Below, in pieces: positions 9,572 through 17,765 of a DNA stretch of 64,000 nucleotides. The notes below the pieces were generated by a model. The model was not told the DNA's origin and made no database searches. It saw nothing but the letters and a program-made list of their open reading frames with translations. Position 1 is the stretch's first letter. The number at the start of each line of letters is the position of its first letter. The stretch comes from Pseudomonas sp. PD9R. GTDB taxonomy: Bacteria > Pseudomonadota > Gammaproteobacteria > Pseudomonadales > Pseudomonadaceae. The stretch spans positions 389,400 to 453,399 of the forward strand of contig NZ_JAHTMR010000001.1 in assembly GCF_019200975.1 (NCBI RefSeq), in the 5' to 3' direction. The translations under genes were made by a program, and so were the position numbers.

Positions 9572-9988
9572 ATGATTGCTTCTCAATGGGATGAACGGGC
9601 CCGGGACCTCGGGCTGCTTTTTTTGCGGGTCAGCGCCGGGCTGTTCCTGTTGTGGGTGCATGGCTTGCCGAAGTTGCTCAACTACAGCGTTGAGTTGCAA
9701 CGCATCGAAGACCCGTTCCACCTGGGGGCGAATCTGACGCTGATGCTGGCGATTTTCACCGAGGTGTTGTGCCCGTTGTTGATCGTCGTCGGTGTGCTGG
9801 TGCGTCTGGCCTGTTTGCCTATTCTCTTTGTGCTGCTGGTGGCGCTGTTGATCGTGCATCCGCAATGGAGCGTGGCCGAAGGGCAGTTCGGCTGGCTGCT
9901 ATTGATTCTGTTCACCAGCATTTTTATCGCCGGGCCGGGGCGGCTGGCGATCAATCATCGATTTGCCGGAGCCTTTCGTTATGCCTGA
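9572..9988 (+). CDS. DoxX family inner-membrane protein
   Basis: The product of 138 residues has four hydrophobic segments and the DoxX opening pattern LGLLFLRVSAGLFLLWVHGLPKLL followed by E-x(3)-PLLIVVGVLVR. The start at 9572 (MIASQWDERARD) is preferred over the in-frame ATG at 9536 because the additional 12 residues are not DoxX-like. DoxX proteins are small membrane proteins linked to redox stress and quinone- or thiol-dependent enzymes in several bacteria. The next gene starts within its stop codon region, so it opens a four-gene operon. Confidence 0.85.
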   Translation: MIASQWDERARDLGLLFLRVSAGLFLLWVHGLPKLLNYSVELQRIEDPFHLGANLTLMLAIFTEVLCPLLIVVGVLVRLACLPILFVLLVALLIVHPQWSVAEGQFGWLLLILFTSIFIAGPGRLAINHRFAGAFRYA

Positions 9989-10592
9989 ATCCAGTTCGCT
10001 CGACTTGCCAGCACGAGGCTTCGAAGAAGTCGTTACGCTGATTATCAAACACCGGGTCAAGGCTGGTTTTGAAGCGCCTTACGAAACCTGGCTGCGCAAT
10101 ATTGTCAGTGTCGCCGGGCAGCAAGAAGGGCACTTGGGTGTGGACGTGATGCGCGGGAAGAACGCTGGCCTCGATATGTACACGTGCGTATTGCGTTTTT
10201 GCTCGACGGAGTCGATGCAGCACTGGCTCGATTCTCCGCAACGCCAGGCACTGGTCAACGAAGCCACGCCGATGCTGGCGGACGGTGACCAGACCGAGGT
10301 CAACCCGGTCAACGAGTTCTGGTTCGCTCCACAAGGAGAAACGAGCTCGCCACCGCCGCGCTGGAAACAGGCTGTGGTGACACTGTTGGTGATCTTGCCG
10401 CACACCTTGCTGGTGCCATTGCTCTGGGGGCCACTGCTACAGCTCAACGCCGTTCTTTCCAATTACTTGGTTGCGACGTTCCTGATCACACTGACCATCG
10501 TGCTTTCGGTGGTGTACCTGTTCATGCCGATGGCGACGCGTTTGTTCGCGCCTTGGCTGTCACCTTCCACTCTGCCCAAGGAAACGCGATGA
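9981..10592 (+). CDS. ABM-domain protein with two C-terminal membrane helices
   Basis: The 203-residue protein begins at MPESSSLDL, overlapping the DoxX stop. Residues about 12-110 form an antibiotic-biosynthesis-monooxygenase (ABM) ferredoxin-like fold (VVTLIIKHRVKAGFEAPYETWL and GHLGVDVMRG), followed by two hydrophobic helices (VVTLLVILPHTLLVPLLW and YLVATFLITLTIVLSVVYLFM). This ABM-plus-tail arrangement recurs in proteobacteria without a firm function. It overlaps the amidohydrolase gene by ATGA. A role in handling a small oxidised metabolite together with its neighbours is an inference. Confidence 0.8.
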   Translation: MPESSSLDLPARGFEEVVTLIIKHRVKAGFEAPYETWLRNIVSVAGQQEGHLGVDVMRGKNAGLDMYTCVLRFCSTESMQHWLDSPQRQALVNEATPMLADGDQTEVNPVNEFWFAPQGETSSPPPRWKQAVVTLLVILPHTLLVPLLWGPLLQLNAVLSNYLVATFLITLTIVLSVVYLFMPMATRLFAPWLSPSTLPKETR

Positions 10593-12427
10593 ACGCCGAT
10601 CTGATTCTGTTCAATGGCCAATTTCATACCGTTGACCGTGAAAACCCCCTCGCCAGTGCGGTGGCCATCAGCGATGGTCGCTTCGTCGCGGTTGGCAGCG
10701 ACGCCGAGGCCATGGCGTTGCGCGGTGCTGGCACGCAAGTGATCGATCTCCAGGGCCGTTGCGTAATACCCGGTCTCAACGACTCGCACTTGCACCTGAT
10801 CCGTGGCGGCTTGAACTACAACCTTGAACTGCGTTGGGAGGGCGTACCTTCACTGGTCGATGCCTTGCGTATGCTCAAGGATCAGGCCGATCGCACGCCG
10901 ACGCCGCAGTGGGTGCGGGTGGTGGGTGGCTGGAACGAATTCCAGTTCGCCGAGAAGCGCATGCCGACCCTCGAAGAGCTCAATCAGGCCGCGCCGGATA
11001 CGCCGGTGTTTGTCCTGCATTTGTACGACCGTGCCTTGCTCAACCGAGCGGCGCTGCGCGTTGCCGGTTATACCCGTGACACGCCGAACCCGCCGGGCGG
11101 TGAAATCGTCCGTGATGCCAACGGCAATCCAACCGGCATGCTGGTGGCGCGGCCCAACGCGATGATCTTGTACTCGACGCTGGCCAAAGGGCCTAAGTTG
11201 CCGCTGGAATATCAGGTCAACTCGACCCGCCAGTTCATGCGCGAACTCAATCGCCTGGGGCTGACCAGTGCCATCGATGCCGGCGGTGGATTCCAGAACT
11301 ATCCGGATGATTATCAAGTGATCGAGCAGTTGGCCAAGGACCAGCAACTGACCATCCGCATTGCCTACAACCTGTTCACCCAGAAGCCCAAGGAAGAGCT
11401 GACCGATTTCAAGAACTGGACCAGCAGCGTAAAACTGCATCAGGGCGACGACTACCTGCGGCACAACGGCGCGGGTGAGATGCTGGTGTTCTCGGCGGCG
11501 GACTTCGAGGACTTCCTTGAGCCGCGCCCGGACTTGCCGCAAAGCATGGAAGACGAATTGGAACCGGTGGTGCGCCATCTCGTGGAGCAGCGTTGGCCGT
11601 TCCGCTTGCACGCCACGTACAACGAGTCCATCAGTCGCATGCTCGACGTGTTCGAGAAGGTCAACCGCGACATACCGTTCAATGGTTTGCCGTGGTTTTT
11701 CGACCACGCCGAAACCATAACCCCGCAGAACATCGAGCGGGTGAGGGCCTTGGGGGGCGGCATCGCGATTCAGGACCGCATGGCGTTTCAGGGGGAATAT
11801 TTTGTCGAGCGCTACGGTGCCAAAGCGGCCGAAGCGACCCCGCCCATCAAGCGCATGCTGGCTGAAGGTGTACCGGTCGGCGCCGGCACCGACGCTACCC
11901 GGGTGTCCAGCTACAATCCATGGACTTCGTTGTACTGGATGGTCAGCGGCCGCACCGTTGGCGGCCTGGAACTGCACGCCGAAGGCTTGTCGCGCCTGAC
12001 CGCGCTGGAACTGTTCACCCACGGCAGCGCCTGGTTCTCGTCCGAACAGGGCAAGAAAGGCCAGATCAAGGTCGGGCAACTGGCGGACGTGGCGGCATTG
12101 AGCGCTGACTTTTTCAACGTCGACGAAGAAGCGATCAAGTGGATCGAGTCGGTACTGACTGTGGTCGGTGGCAAGGTCGTGTATGCCGCCGGCGATTTCG
12201 AAAAACTCGGGCCGGCCCGCGTGCCGGTGCTGCCGGACTGGTCGCCCGTGGTGAAAGTGCCGGGTCACTGGCGGCCGAATTCGCCGCTGCAGGCGCAGGT
12301 TCACCAATGCAGCGGACCGTGTGCGGTGCATACCCACAGCCACGAGAAGGCGCGCCTGTCGAATGCACCGGTCAGCGATTTCGCCGGTTTCTGGGGCGCG
12401 TTCGGCTGCTCTTGCTTCGCCTTCTGA
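10589..12427 (+). CDS. Amidohydrolase family protein (YtcJ-like)
   Basis: The 612-residue product starts MNADLILFNGQF at an ATG overlapping the previous stop. It has the metal-dependent amidohydrolase entry CVIPGLNDSHLHL (H67 and H69), FFDHAETI in the barrel and GAGTDATRVSSYNPW near the end. This is the YtcJ/ExeE-like branch, which hydrolyses amides or related bonds on unknown substrates. Unusually, the last 40 residues are rich in His and Cys (CSGPCAVHTHSHE ... FGCSCFAF) and may bind a metal. Operon partners are an ABM protein and an isochorismatase-like hydrolase. Confidence 0.85.
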   Translation: MNADLILFNGQFHTVDRENPLASAVAISDGRFVAVGSDAEAMALRGAGTQVIDLQGRCVIPGLNDSHLHLIRGGLNYNLELRWEGVPSLVDALRMLKDQADRTPTPQWVRVVGGWNEFQFAEKRMPTLEELNQAAPDTPVFVLHLYDRALLNRAALRVAGYTRDTPNPPGGEIVRDANGNPTGMLVARPNAMILYSTLAKGPKLPLEYQVNSTRQFMRELNRLGLTSAIDAGGGFQNYPDDYQVIEQLAKDQQLTIRIAYNLFTQKPKEELTDFKNWTSSVKLHQGDDYLRHNGAGEMLVFSAADFEDFLEPRPDLPQSMEDELEPVVRHLVEQRWPFRLHATYNESISRMLDVFEKVNRDIPFNGLPWFFDHAETITPQNIERVRALGGGIAIQDRMAFQGEYFVERYGAKAAEATPPIKRMLAEGVPVGAGTDATRVSSYNPWTSLYWMVSGRTVGGLELHAEGLSRLTALELFTHGSAWFSSEQGKKGQIKVGQLADVAALSADFFNVDEEAIKWIESVLTVVGGKVVYAAGDFEKLGPARVPVLPDWSPVVKVPGHWRPNSPLQAQVHQCSGPCAVHTHSHEKARLSNAPVSDFAGFWGAFGCSCFAF

Positions 12428-12497
12428 ACCAGAACAGAAAGGCGTCGGCCCTGAGGGACGGCGCCACACGCAACAACCATCCACCAAGGAGTTTCAC

Positions 12498-13124
12498 ATG
12501 AGCAACGTTCCTTACAAGCGCCTGAACAAAGACGATGCAGTGGTGTTGCTGGTCGATCACCAGACTGGCTTGATCTCGCTGGTGCAGGATTTCTCGCCCA
12601 ACGAATTCAAGAACAACGTGCTGGCCCTGGGTGACATCGCCAAGTTTTTCAAACTGCCGACCATTCTCACCACCAGCTTCGAATCGGGCCCGAACGGCCC
12701 GATGGTGCCGGAACTGAAAGCGCAGTTCCCGGATGCCCCTTACATTGCTCGCCCTGGCCAGATCAACGCCTGGGACAACGAAGATTTCGTCAAGGCAGTG
12801 AAGGCCACCGGCCGCAAGCAACTGATCATCGCCGGTGTGGTGACTGACGTATGCGTAGCGTTCCCTACGCTGTCGGCGCTGGCCGAAGGGTTTGACGTGT
12901 TTGTGGTCACCGACTCTTCCGGCACCTTCAACACCGCTGTGCAACAAGCGGCCTGGGCGCGTATGTCGGCGGCCGGTGCGCAACTGTTGAACTGGTTCTC
13001 CGTGGCGTGCGAACTGCAAGGCGACTGGCGCAACGACATGGAAGGCCTGGCCAACCTGCTGTCGGCACGCATCCCGAACTATCGCAACCTGATCAACAGC
13101 TACACGGCGTTCACCGCCAAGTAA
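12498..13124 (+). CDS. Isochorismatase-like cysteine hydrolase (YcaC type)
   Basis: This 208-residue enzyme has the cysteine-hydrolase triad landmarks: D20 in VVLLVDHQTG and C119 in GVVTDVCVAF. It resembles YcaC, an octameric hydrolase of unknown substrate, over its whole length. AAGGAG at 12486-12491 sits seven bases before the ATG. It is probably the last gene of the doxX operon, 70 bases after the amidohydrolase, and a REP pair follows. Confidence 0.9.
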   Translation: MSNVPYKRLNKDDAVVLLVDHQTGLISLVQDFSPNEFKNNVLALGDIAKFFKLPTILTTSFESGPNGPMVPELKAQFPDAPYIARPGQINAWDNEDFVKAVKATGRKQLIIAGVVTDVCVAFPTLSALAEGFDVFVVTDSSGTFNTAVQQAAWARMSAAGAQLLNWFSVACELQGDWRNDMEGLANLLSARIPNYRNLINSYTAFTAK

Positions 13125-13142
13125 GAACGTAACGTTTACCCC

Positions 13143-13246
13143 TGCAGGAGCTGCCGAGTGAAACGAGGCTGCGATCTTTTGACTTTGTTTTTTTAAGAAC
13201 AAGATCAAAAGATCGCAGCCTCGTTTCGCTCGGTAGCTCCTACAGG
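13143..13246. repeat. REP pair (inverted repeat)
   Basis: Long inverted arms of GGAGCTGCCGAG...GATCTTTTGA type lie between two convergent genes, the YcaC-like hydrolase and the MscS channel. The hairpin could serve as a bidirectional transcript end. Confidence 0.85.
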
Positions 13247-13253
13247 TGTTTCA

Positions 13254-14687
13254 TCAACGTTTCTGCAACCATCCCAAAAAACCACCTTTCTTGATCGGCA
13301 ATGGGTTGCTCATCAATGCCAGCCGGCTGCTCTGCTCCCGCACTGCCTGCAACTTGTTCATCGCCCGGCCGACTTCGCCGCGTTGCTCCATGCAACTGCG
13401 GGTCAGGGATTTGTCGAGGCGGTAGATGATGCTTGAGGTCATGGCGGTGAAACGAGCCTGGGACGGGGTGTCGGCGATGATGCTTTGTTCGCCCATGACT
13501 TCGCCGGGGCCCATGCGCCCGGCTTCGGTTTGCCCGGTGCCGTCGGGCAGGGTAGCGCTGACCACGCCTGTGGCAATGACGAACAGGCTGTCTGGTACTG
13601 CCTCCAGCTCCAGCACCACTTCACCCGCCGCGTATTGCTGCGCCACCATGCCCTGCGCCAGCCTGTCACGTTCCTCTGCACTCAGGGAACGGAAGATTTT
13701 CACCTCGTCGAGCAATGCCCGCGCGCGGGTCGAGGGTTCGATCACACCATCGAGCTGCCGGGAAATGCCGGCCGCTTCAAGATGCCGATGGGCCAGGTCG
13801 AACAACTGATTGCGCACTTCGCTTTTTTTGCCCAGCTCGGCGATAAACCCGCTGGCCACGTATTCGGACATGGTTTCGCCGGCCTCTTTGAGCACCGCTT
13901 TCGGTGCCGGATTCAACAGCAAACTGCTGCTGCCCTGAAGGGTGCGGTCCAGTGCATCGAGCACGCGTCGTGGGCGAATATGGTTGGGCACCTGAATGCT
14001 GATCGACACACCGTGCATGTTGCTCGGGCGACTCAGGTTCACGATCTTCGCCTTGGCCGCCACCGAGTTCGGCACCACCGCCGTGGTCCCGACGCTGGTC
14101 AGTAGATGGGTGGCTCGCCAGTTGATGTCCAGCACCTTGCCTTCGACGCCGTCGATCATCACCCAGTCATCCACCTGATAGGGCTTGGTGGTGTTGAGCA
14201 CAATCCCGGAAAACACATCGCTCAACGTGCTCTGCAACGCCAGACCGACGACGATGGCGACCACGCCGGAGGTCGCCAGCAAACCTTTCACCGGCAGCTC
14301 CAGCACATAACCCGCTGCGGCAACAATGGCGGCCAGAAACACCAGCGCGCCGATGACATCCTGCAACAACCGTCCGCTATGACCGATACGGCGCATCAGC
14401 ACCAGGCCAATGATTTCGGTGAGCACCCGTGCGGCGTACAACCACCAGAGAATCCCCAGCGCCGTGGCCCCCAATTGCGCCACTGGGTCATCAGCCAACA
14501 GCGGTGCCTGCAACGGGCTGACGCCGGCGTTGATGATGAGCGTACTGAAGATCAGGAACAGACCGGTGCGCAAACCGACTCGGGTGACGCGGTGCTGGAA
14601 CGGCGCGAGGTGCCAGAGCACGGCGTCGATCACTAGCAGCAGCGCGCTCCAGGACAACAGGTGGGTGTAGAAAAGGGACATGGGCAA
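13254..14687 (-). CDS. MscS-family mechanosensitive channel with cyclic-nucleotide-binding domain
   Basis: The 477-residue protein has five hydrophobic segments in its first 150 residues, then the MscS pore and beta domain (GVVAIVVGLALQSTLSDVFSGIVL, then KPYQVDDWVMIDGVEGKVLDINWR). A C-terminal cNMP-binding fold covers about 320-440 (EVKIFRSLSAEERDRLAQGM and GEVMGEQSIIADTPSQARFTA). Such fusions are known as ligand-gated MscS relatives. The start may be M1 or M3. It stands alone between REP elements. Confidence 0.92.
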   Translation of the reverse strand: MPMSLFYTHLLSWSALLLVIDAVLWHLAPFQHRVTRVGLRTGLFLIFSTLIINAGVSPLQAPLLADDPVAQLGATALGILWWLYAARVLTEIIGLVLMRRIGHSGRLLQDVIGALVFLAAIVAAAGYVLELPVKGLLATSGVVAIVVGLALQSTLSDVFSGIVLNTTKPYQVDDWVMIDGVEGKVLDINWRATHLLTSVGTTAVVPNSVAAKAKIVNLSRPSNMHGVSISIQVPNHIRPRRVLDALDRTLQGSSSLLLNPAPKAVLKEAGETMSEYVASGFIAELGKKSEVRNQLFDLAHRHLEAAGISRQLDGVIEPSTRARALLDEVKIFRSLSAEERDRLAQGMVAQQYAAGEVVLELEAVPDSLFVIATGVVSATLPDGTGQTEAGRMGPGEVMGEQSIIADTPSQARFTAMTSSIIYRLDKSLTRSCMEQRGEVGRAMNKLQAVREQSSRLALMSNPLPIKKGGFLGWLQKR

Positions 14688-14705
14688 CGCTCCGTGGTGC
14701 TCGGG

Positions 14706-14787
14706 AAAAAAGATCGCAACCTGCGGCAGGTCCTACATTTGGAATGCGTTTCCCTGTAGGAGCTGCGCAGGCTGCGATCTTTTGCTT
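14706..14787. repeat. REP pair
   Basis: Two REP arms (AAAGATCGCAACCTGCGGCAGG and TAGGAGCTGCGCAGGCTGCGATCTTTTG) flank a 20-base spacer between the MscS gene and the esterase gene. The left arm is degenerate. Confidence 0.75.
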
Positions 14788-15810
14788 TTAGGGCTTCAAA
14801 TGAGTCTTGAGTTCCAGCGCTGCCTGGCGCACCGCCGCCTTCACTTGCGGAATCTGGCTCAGCGGATTCAAAAGGCCGAAGTCATGAATCATGCCGTTGT
14901 AGCGCACTGCCGTGACCGGCACACCGGCCGCATCCAGGTGGCGGGCATAGCCTTCGCCCTCATCGCGCAACACGTCGAACTCGGCAGTCTGCACCAGCGC
15001 GGCGGGCAAGCCTTTGAGCTGTTCGGCGCTGGCATTCAGCGGCGAAGCATGGATCTGCGCACGTTCGGCCGGGTTGGTAGTGTAGTTGTCCCAGAACCAC
15101 TGCATCATGCCTTTGGTGAGGAAGTGACCCTCGGCAAATTGCTGGTACGAGCCATCGTCGAACTGCGCATTGGTGACCGGCCACATCAGCAACTGGAAGC
15201 GCAAGGCCGGAGCTTTCTGTTCCTTGGCCATCAACGCAACGACTGCCGCCATGTTGCCGCCGACGCTGTTGCCAGCTACTGCCAGACGCTTGCCGTCGAC
15301 GCCGATTTCTTTGCCGTGCTCGGCCACCCAGCGGGTCGCGGCGTAGGCCTGGTTGATCGCCGTCGGGTATTGCGCTTCCGGGGATGGCGTGTAATCGACA
15401 TACACCGCGACCGCGCCGGAGCCCACTACCAGGTCGCGAATCAGGCGTTGGTGAGTCGGGAAGTCACCCAGCACCCAACCGCCACCGTGGAAGAACATGA
15501 ACACCGGCAACTCGCCTTTGACCTTGGCCGGACGCACGACTTTGAGGTGGAGGGTTTGACCATCGACCTGGATTGCCCGGTCGCTGACGTCCACACCCGA
15601 CAGGTCCACCTTCACCGAAGACTGGGCGCCGGTCAGCACCGCACGCGCGTCTTTCGGGCTCAGTTGCTCAAGCGGCTTGCCACCACCGGCGGCGAGGGCT
15701 TCGAGGAAGGCCTGGGTGTTGTGTTCGACACCGGGGCTGCCGGCGGCAAACGCGTTACCGATGGAGAGGGCGAGGAGGGAAGCGGTCAGGGTTTTTTTGA
15801 CGATGTTCAT
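14788..15810 (-). CDS. Secreted alpha/beta-hydrolase, hormone-sensitive-lipase family
   Basis: A 340-residue esterase with a cleavable signal peptide (MNIVKKTLTASLLALSIGNAFA). It shows the HSL oxyanion motif HGGG (108-111), the nucleophile elbow GNSVGG with S182, and likely acid and base residues D279 (FDVLRDEG) and H309 (IHDF). Family members hydrolyse short- to medium-chain esters; here the enzyme would act in the periplasm or outside. The divergent LysR gene beyond the REP element is a candidate regulator. Confidence 0.9.
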   Translation of the reverse strand: MNIVKKTLTASLLALSIGNAFAAGSPGVEHNTQAFLEALAAGGGKPLEQLSPKDARAVLTGAQSSVKVDLSGVDVSDRAIQVDGQTLHLKVVRPAKVKGELPVFMFFHGGGWVLGDFPTHQRLIRDLVVGSGAVAVYVDYTPSPEAQYPTAINQAYAATRWVAEHGKEIGVDGKRLAVAGNSVGGNMAAVVALMAKEQKAPALRFQLLMWPVTNAQFDDGSYQQFAEGHFLTKGMMQWFWDNYTTNPAERAQIHASPLNASAEQLKGLPAALVQTAEFDVLRDEGEGYARHLDAAGVPVTAVRYNGMIHDFGLLNPLSQIPQVKAAVRQAALELKTHLKP

Positions 15811-15849
15811 TAGGTAAATCCTTTTTAATTAATGGTCTGCGGTCCGTGT

Positions 15850-15932
15850 CGGCGCTGCCGAAGGCTGCGATCTTTTGATTTTTTTTTGCATCGCTGAAGA
15901 TCAAAAGATCGCAGCCTTCGGCAGCGCCTGCG
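15850..15932. repeat. REP pair in a divergent intergenic region
   Basis: Inverted arms (GGCGCTGCCGAAGGCTGCGATCTTTTGA and complement) lie between the esterase and LysR genes. A REP between divergent genes is less common than one at gene ends. The promoters must lie in the roughly 40 and 95 bases on either side. Confidence 0.85.
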
Positions 15933-16026
15933 GGTATCGGTGTCAACACCGTGGACACAGATTAATAGGGTGTCGAAAAGGGAAAAAGCGGCTATAAGGT
16001 GTTTGACTGTCAACCAAGGCGTGACA

Positions 16027-16929
16027 ATGAACCCGTTCGAAGATATGCGTATTTTTTGCCAGGTGATGGACTCGGGCAGCTTCACCGCAGCGGCCGATCA
16101 GTTGGGCCTGTCCAAGCAGTTCATCAGTAGACGCTTGATGCAACTCGAAGAACGTCTCGGCGTGCGGCTGCTCAACCGTTCGACCCGCCGGCTGGACGTC
16201 ACGCCCCTGGGCCAGAGTTATTACGAGTCAGCCCTGCGCCTGCTGGGTGAGGTCGAGCAAGTGGAGCAGGGCATCGCCGGGCAGACTACCGAGCCGCGCG
16301 GGACCATTCGCGTCAGTGCGCCGCTGTCGTTTGCCCTGGCGCACTTGGGGTGCCTGCTGCCGGTGTTTTTGCAGCGCTATCGCGAGGTCACGGTGGAAGT
16401 TGATCTGAGCGACCGTCCGGTGGATTTGCTTGGCGAGGGCTACGACCTGGCATTGCGCATCGGTACGCTGGAAGACTCGACGCTGATTGCCCGGCGCATT
16501 GCCTCCATCGAGCGTGTGTATTGCGCCAGCCCGGCCTACCTGGCCGAGCGCGGCACGCCGCTCAAACCGGAAGACCTGCACGATCATGACTGCCTGCCCT
16601 ATGGTCATGGACGTCAGGTGCAGTGGCGTTTCGCGGGGCAGGGCAAGCCGCTGGCCGTCAACGTTACCGGACGGATGCGGGTTAACAATGGTGAGTTGCT
16701 CAAAGACGCGGCGATCGCCGGGATGGGGATTACGTACTTGCCGACGTTTATCGTGGGTTCGGCGCTGAGAGACGGGCGACTGGTGCCGGTCCTGGACGCG
16801 TTTCGGCCGGAACCGCTGACGTTGTCGGCGGTGTATCCGCAGCATCGTCAGTCATCGCGACCGGTGCAGGCGTTGATCGAGTTTTTGCGTGAGCGGCTGG
16901 ATCAAAGCGATCCACACAATCCACTGTAG
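16027..16929 (+). CDS. LysR-type transcriptional regulator
   Basis: A 300-residue LysR protein starting MNPFEDMRIF, with the winged helix at about 1-60 (SGSFTAAADQLGLSKQFISRRLMQLEERLGVRLLNRSTR) and a type-2 substrate-binding fold after it. The longer in-frame start at 15940 has no LysR-like residues. It is divergent to the esterase gene, the usual place of a LysR target. Its TAG stop lies inside the following REP palindrome. Confidence 0.92.
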   Translation: MNPFEDMRIFCQVMDSGSFTAAADQLGLSKQFISRRLMQLEERLGVRLLNRSTRRLDVTPLGQSYYESALRLLGEVEQVEQGIAGQTTEPRGTIRVSAPLSFALAHLGCLLPVFLQRYREVTVEVDLSDRPVDLLGEGYDLALRIGTLEDSTLIARRIASIERVYCASPAYLAERGTPLKPEDLHDHDCLPYGHGRQVQWRFAGQGKPLAVNVTGRMRVNNGELLKDAAIAGMGITYLPTFIVGSALRDGRLVPVLDAFRPEPLTLSAVYPQHRQSSRPVQALIEFLRERLDQSDPHNPL

Positions 16930-16960
16930 GAGCTGCCGCAGCCTCCGGCAGCTCCTACAG
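16925..16960. repeat. Perfect REP palindrome, possible terminator
   Basis: TGTAGGAGCTGCCG and its exact complement are separated by about eight bases. The element supplies the stop codon of the LysR gene and sits between it and the convergent glycine-rich gene, so it could end both transcripts. Confidence 0.75.
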
Positions 16961-16990
16961 GGTTATGTGTTGTTGGGTGATCAAAGGGTG

Positions 16991-17635
16991 TCAGGTCCTT
17001 TTGTCATCGCCCGCTTCGCCGCCGACATGGATGCCGCGGTCATCGCCGACCTCACCATTGGCGTGAATGCCGCGATCGTCGCCAACTTGCCCAGCCTGAT
17101 GAACGCCGTGGTCATCACCCACTTCGCCGCCGACATGAACCCCGTGGTCATCACCGACTTGTCCGGCGTGATGCACTCCGTGGTCATCACCGACTTGTCC
17201 AGCCTGATGAACCCCATGGTCATCACCCGGTTCGGCATGGGTGCTGTTGCGTCCGGAGTTGGATGAGGCTGTGCTGCCGGTGTGCCCCGACGCATGGTCG
17301 CTGCCGCTGGTGCCGCTGGTGCCGCTGCTGCCAGAGCCACTGTGACCACTGCCGCTGCTACCGCCATTGCCGCCGCCACCATTGCCGCCGCCATTACCAC
17401 CATGACCGCCGCCACCGCCACCGCCACTACCGCCGCCGCCGCCACCGTGGCCACCGCCACCGCCACCGCCGCCACTACCGCCGCCGCCACCGTGGCCACC
17501 ACCGCCGCCACCACCACCGCCGCTACCTCCTTCCCTTGCCTGAGCGCTCGACATGCCGGACAGGTTGTCCGGAATCAGTACGGTAGACGCTGACAGAACT
17601 GCGCCAATAGCAACAGCCAACAAAAGCTTGTTCAT
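16991..17635 (-). CDS. Secreted glycine-rich protein with six GDDHGVH repeats
   Basis: The 214-residue protein has a signal peptide (MNKLLLAVAIGAVLSAS...SSAQA), then about 70 residues of almost pure Gly with spaced His, Ser and Asn, then a Ser/Gly/Thr stretch. The C-terminus consists of six 12-residue repeats of the form VGDDHGVHxxGx and a partial seventh. The Asp-Asp-x-Gly-x-His units look suited to binding divalent metal. The gene is read in the same direction as gspG and gspF, 131 bases after gspF, at the edge of the oxidase island. A role as an extracellular Mn- or mineral-binding matrix protein exported by the neighbouring T2SS is an inference; I recognise no named family. Confidence 0.75.
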   Translation of the reverse strand: MNKLLLAVAIGAVLSASTVLIPDNLSGMSSAQAREGGSGGGGGGGGGHGGGGGSGGGGGGGGHGGGGGGSGGGGGGGHGGNGGGNGGGGNGGSSGSGHSGSGSSGTSGTSGSDHASGHTGSTASSNSGRNSTHAEPGDDHGVHQAGQVGDDHGVHHAGQVGDDHGVHVGGEVGDDHGVHQAGQVGDDRGIHANGEVGDDRGIHVGGEAGDDKRT

Positions 17636-17765
17636 GTGCATATCGATCTCCGTCTTCTTCTTCAGGTTGAACTTTGATAAACACTCCAGTGCAGTGCTTT
17701 ATTCGGTTAGTCAGTCAAAACGTCGATGAACGGTGCAACGAATAGCTCGACCTTGCTCCTGACGG

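Noticed and set aside
9343..9573. 76-codon minus-strand open frame upstream of vgrG
   Set aside because: No ribosome-binding site, no recognisable motif, and it overlaps the expected promoter region of two divergent operons.
10850..12487. 545-codon minus-strand open frame opposite the amidohydrolase
   Set aside because: Shadow of a well-supported enzyme gene; it has no domain pattern.
16991..17240. Regular 36-base tandem repeats that could be mistaken for a CRISPR array
   Set aside because: The units are contiguous without unique spacers and encode an in-frame dodecapeptide repeat of a secreted protein; no cas genes are present.
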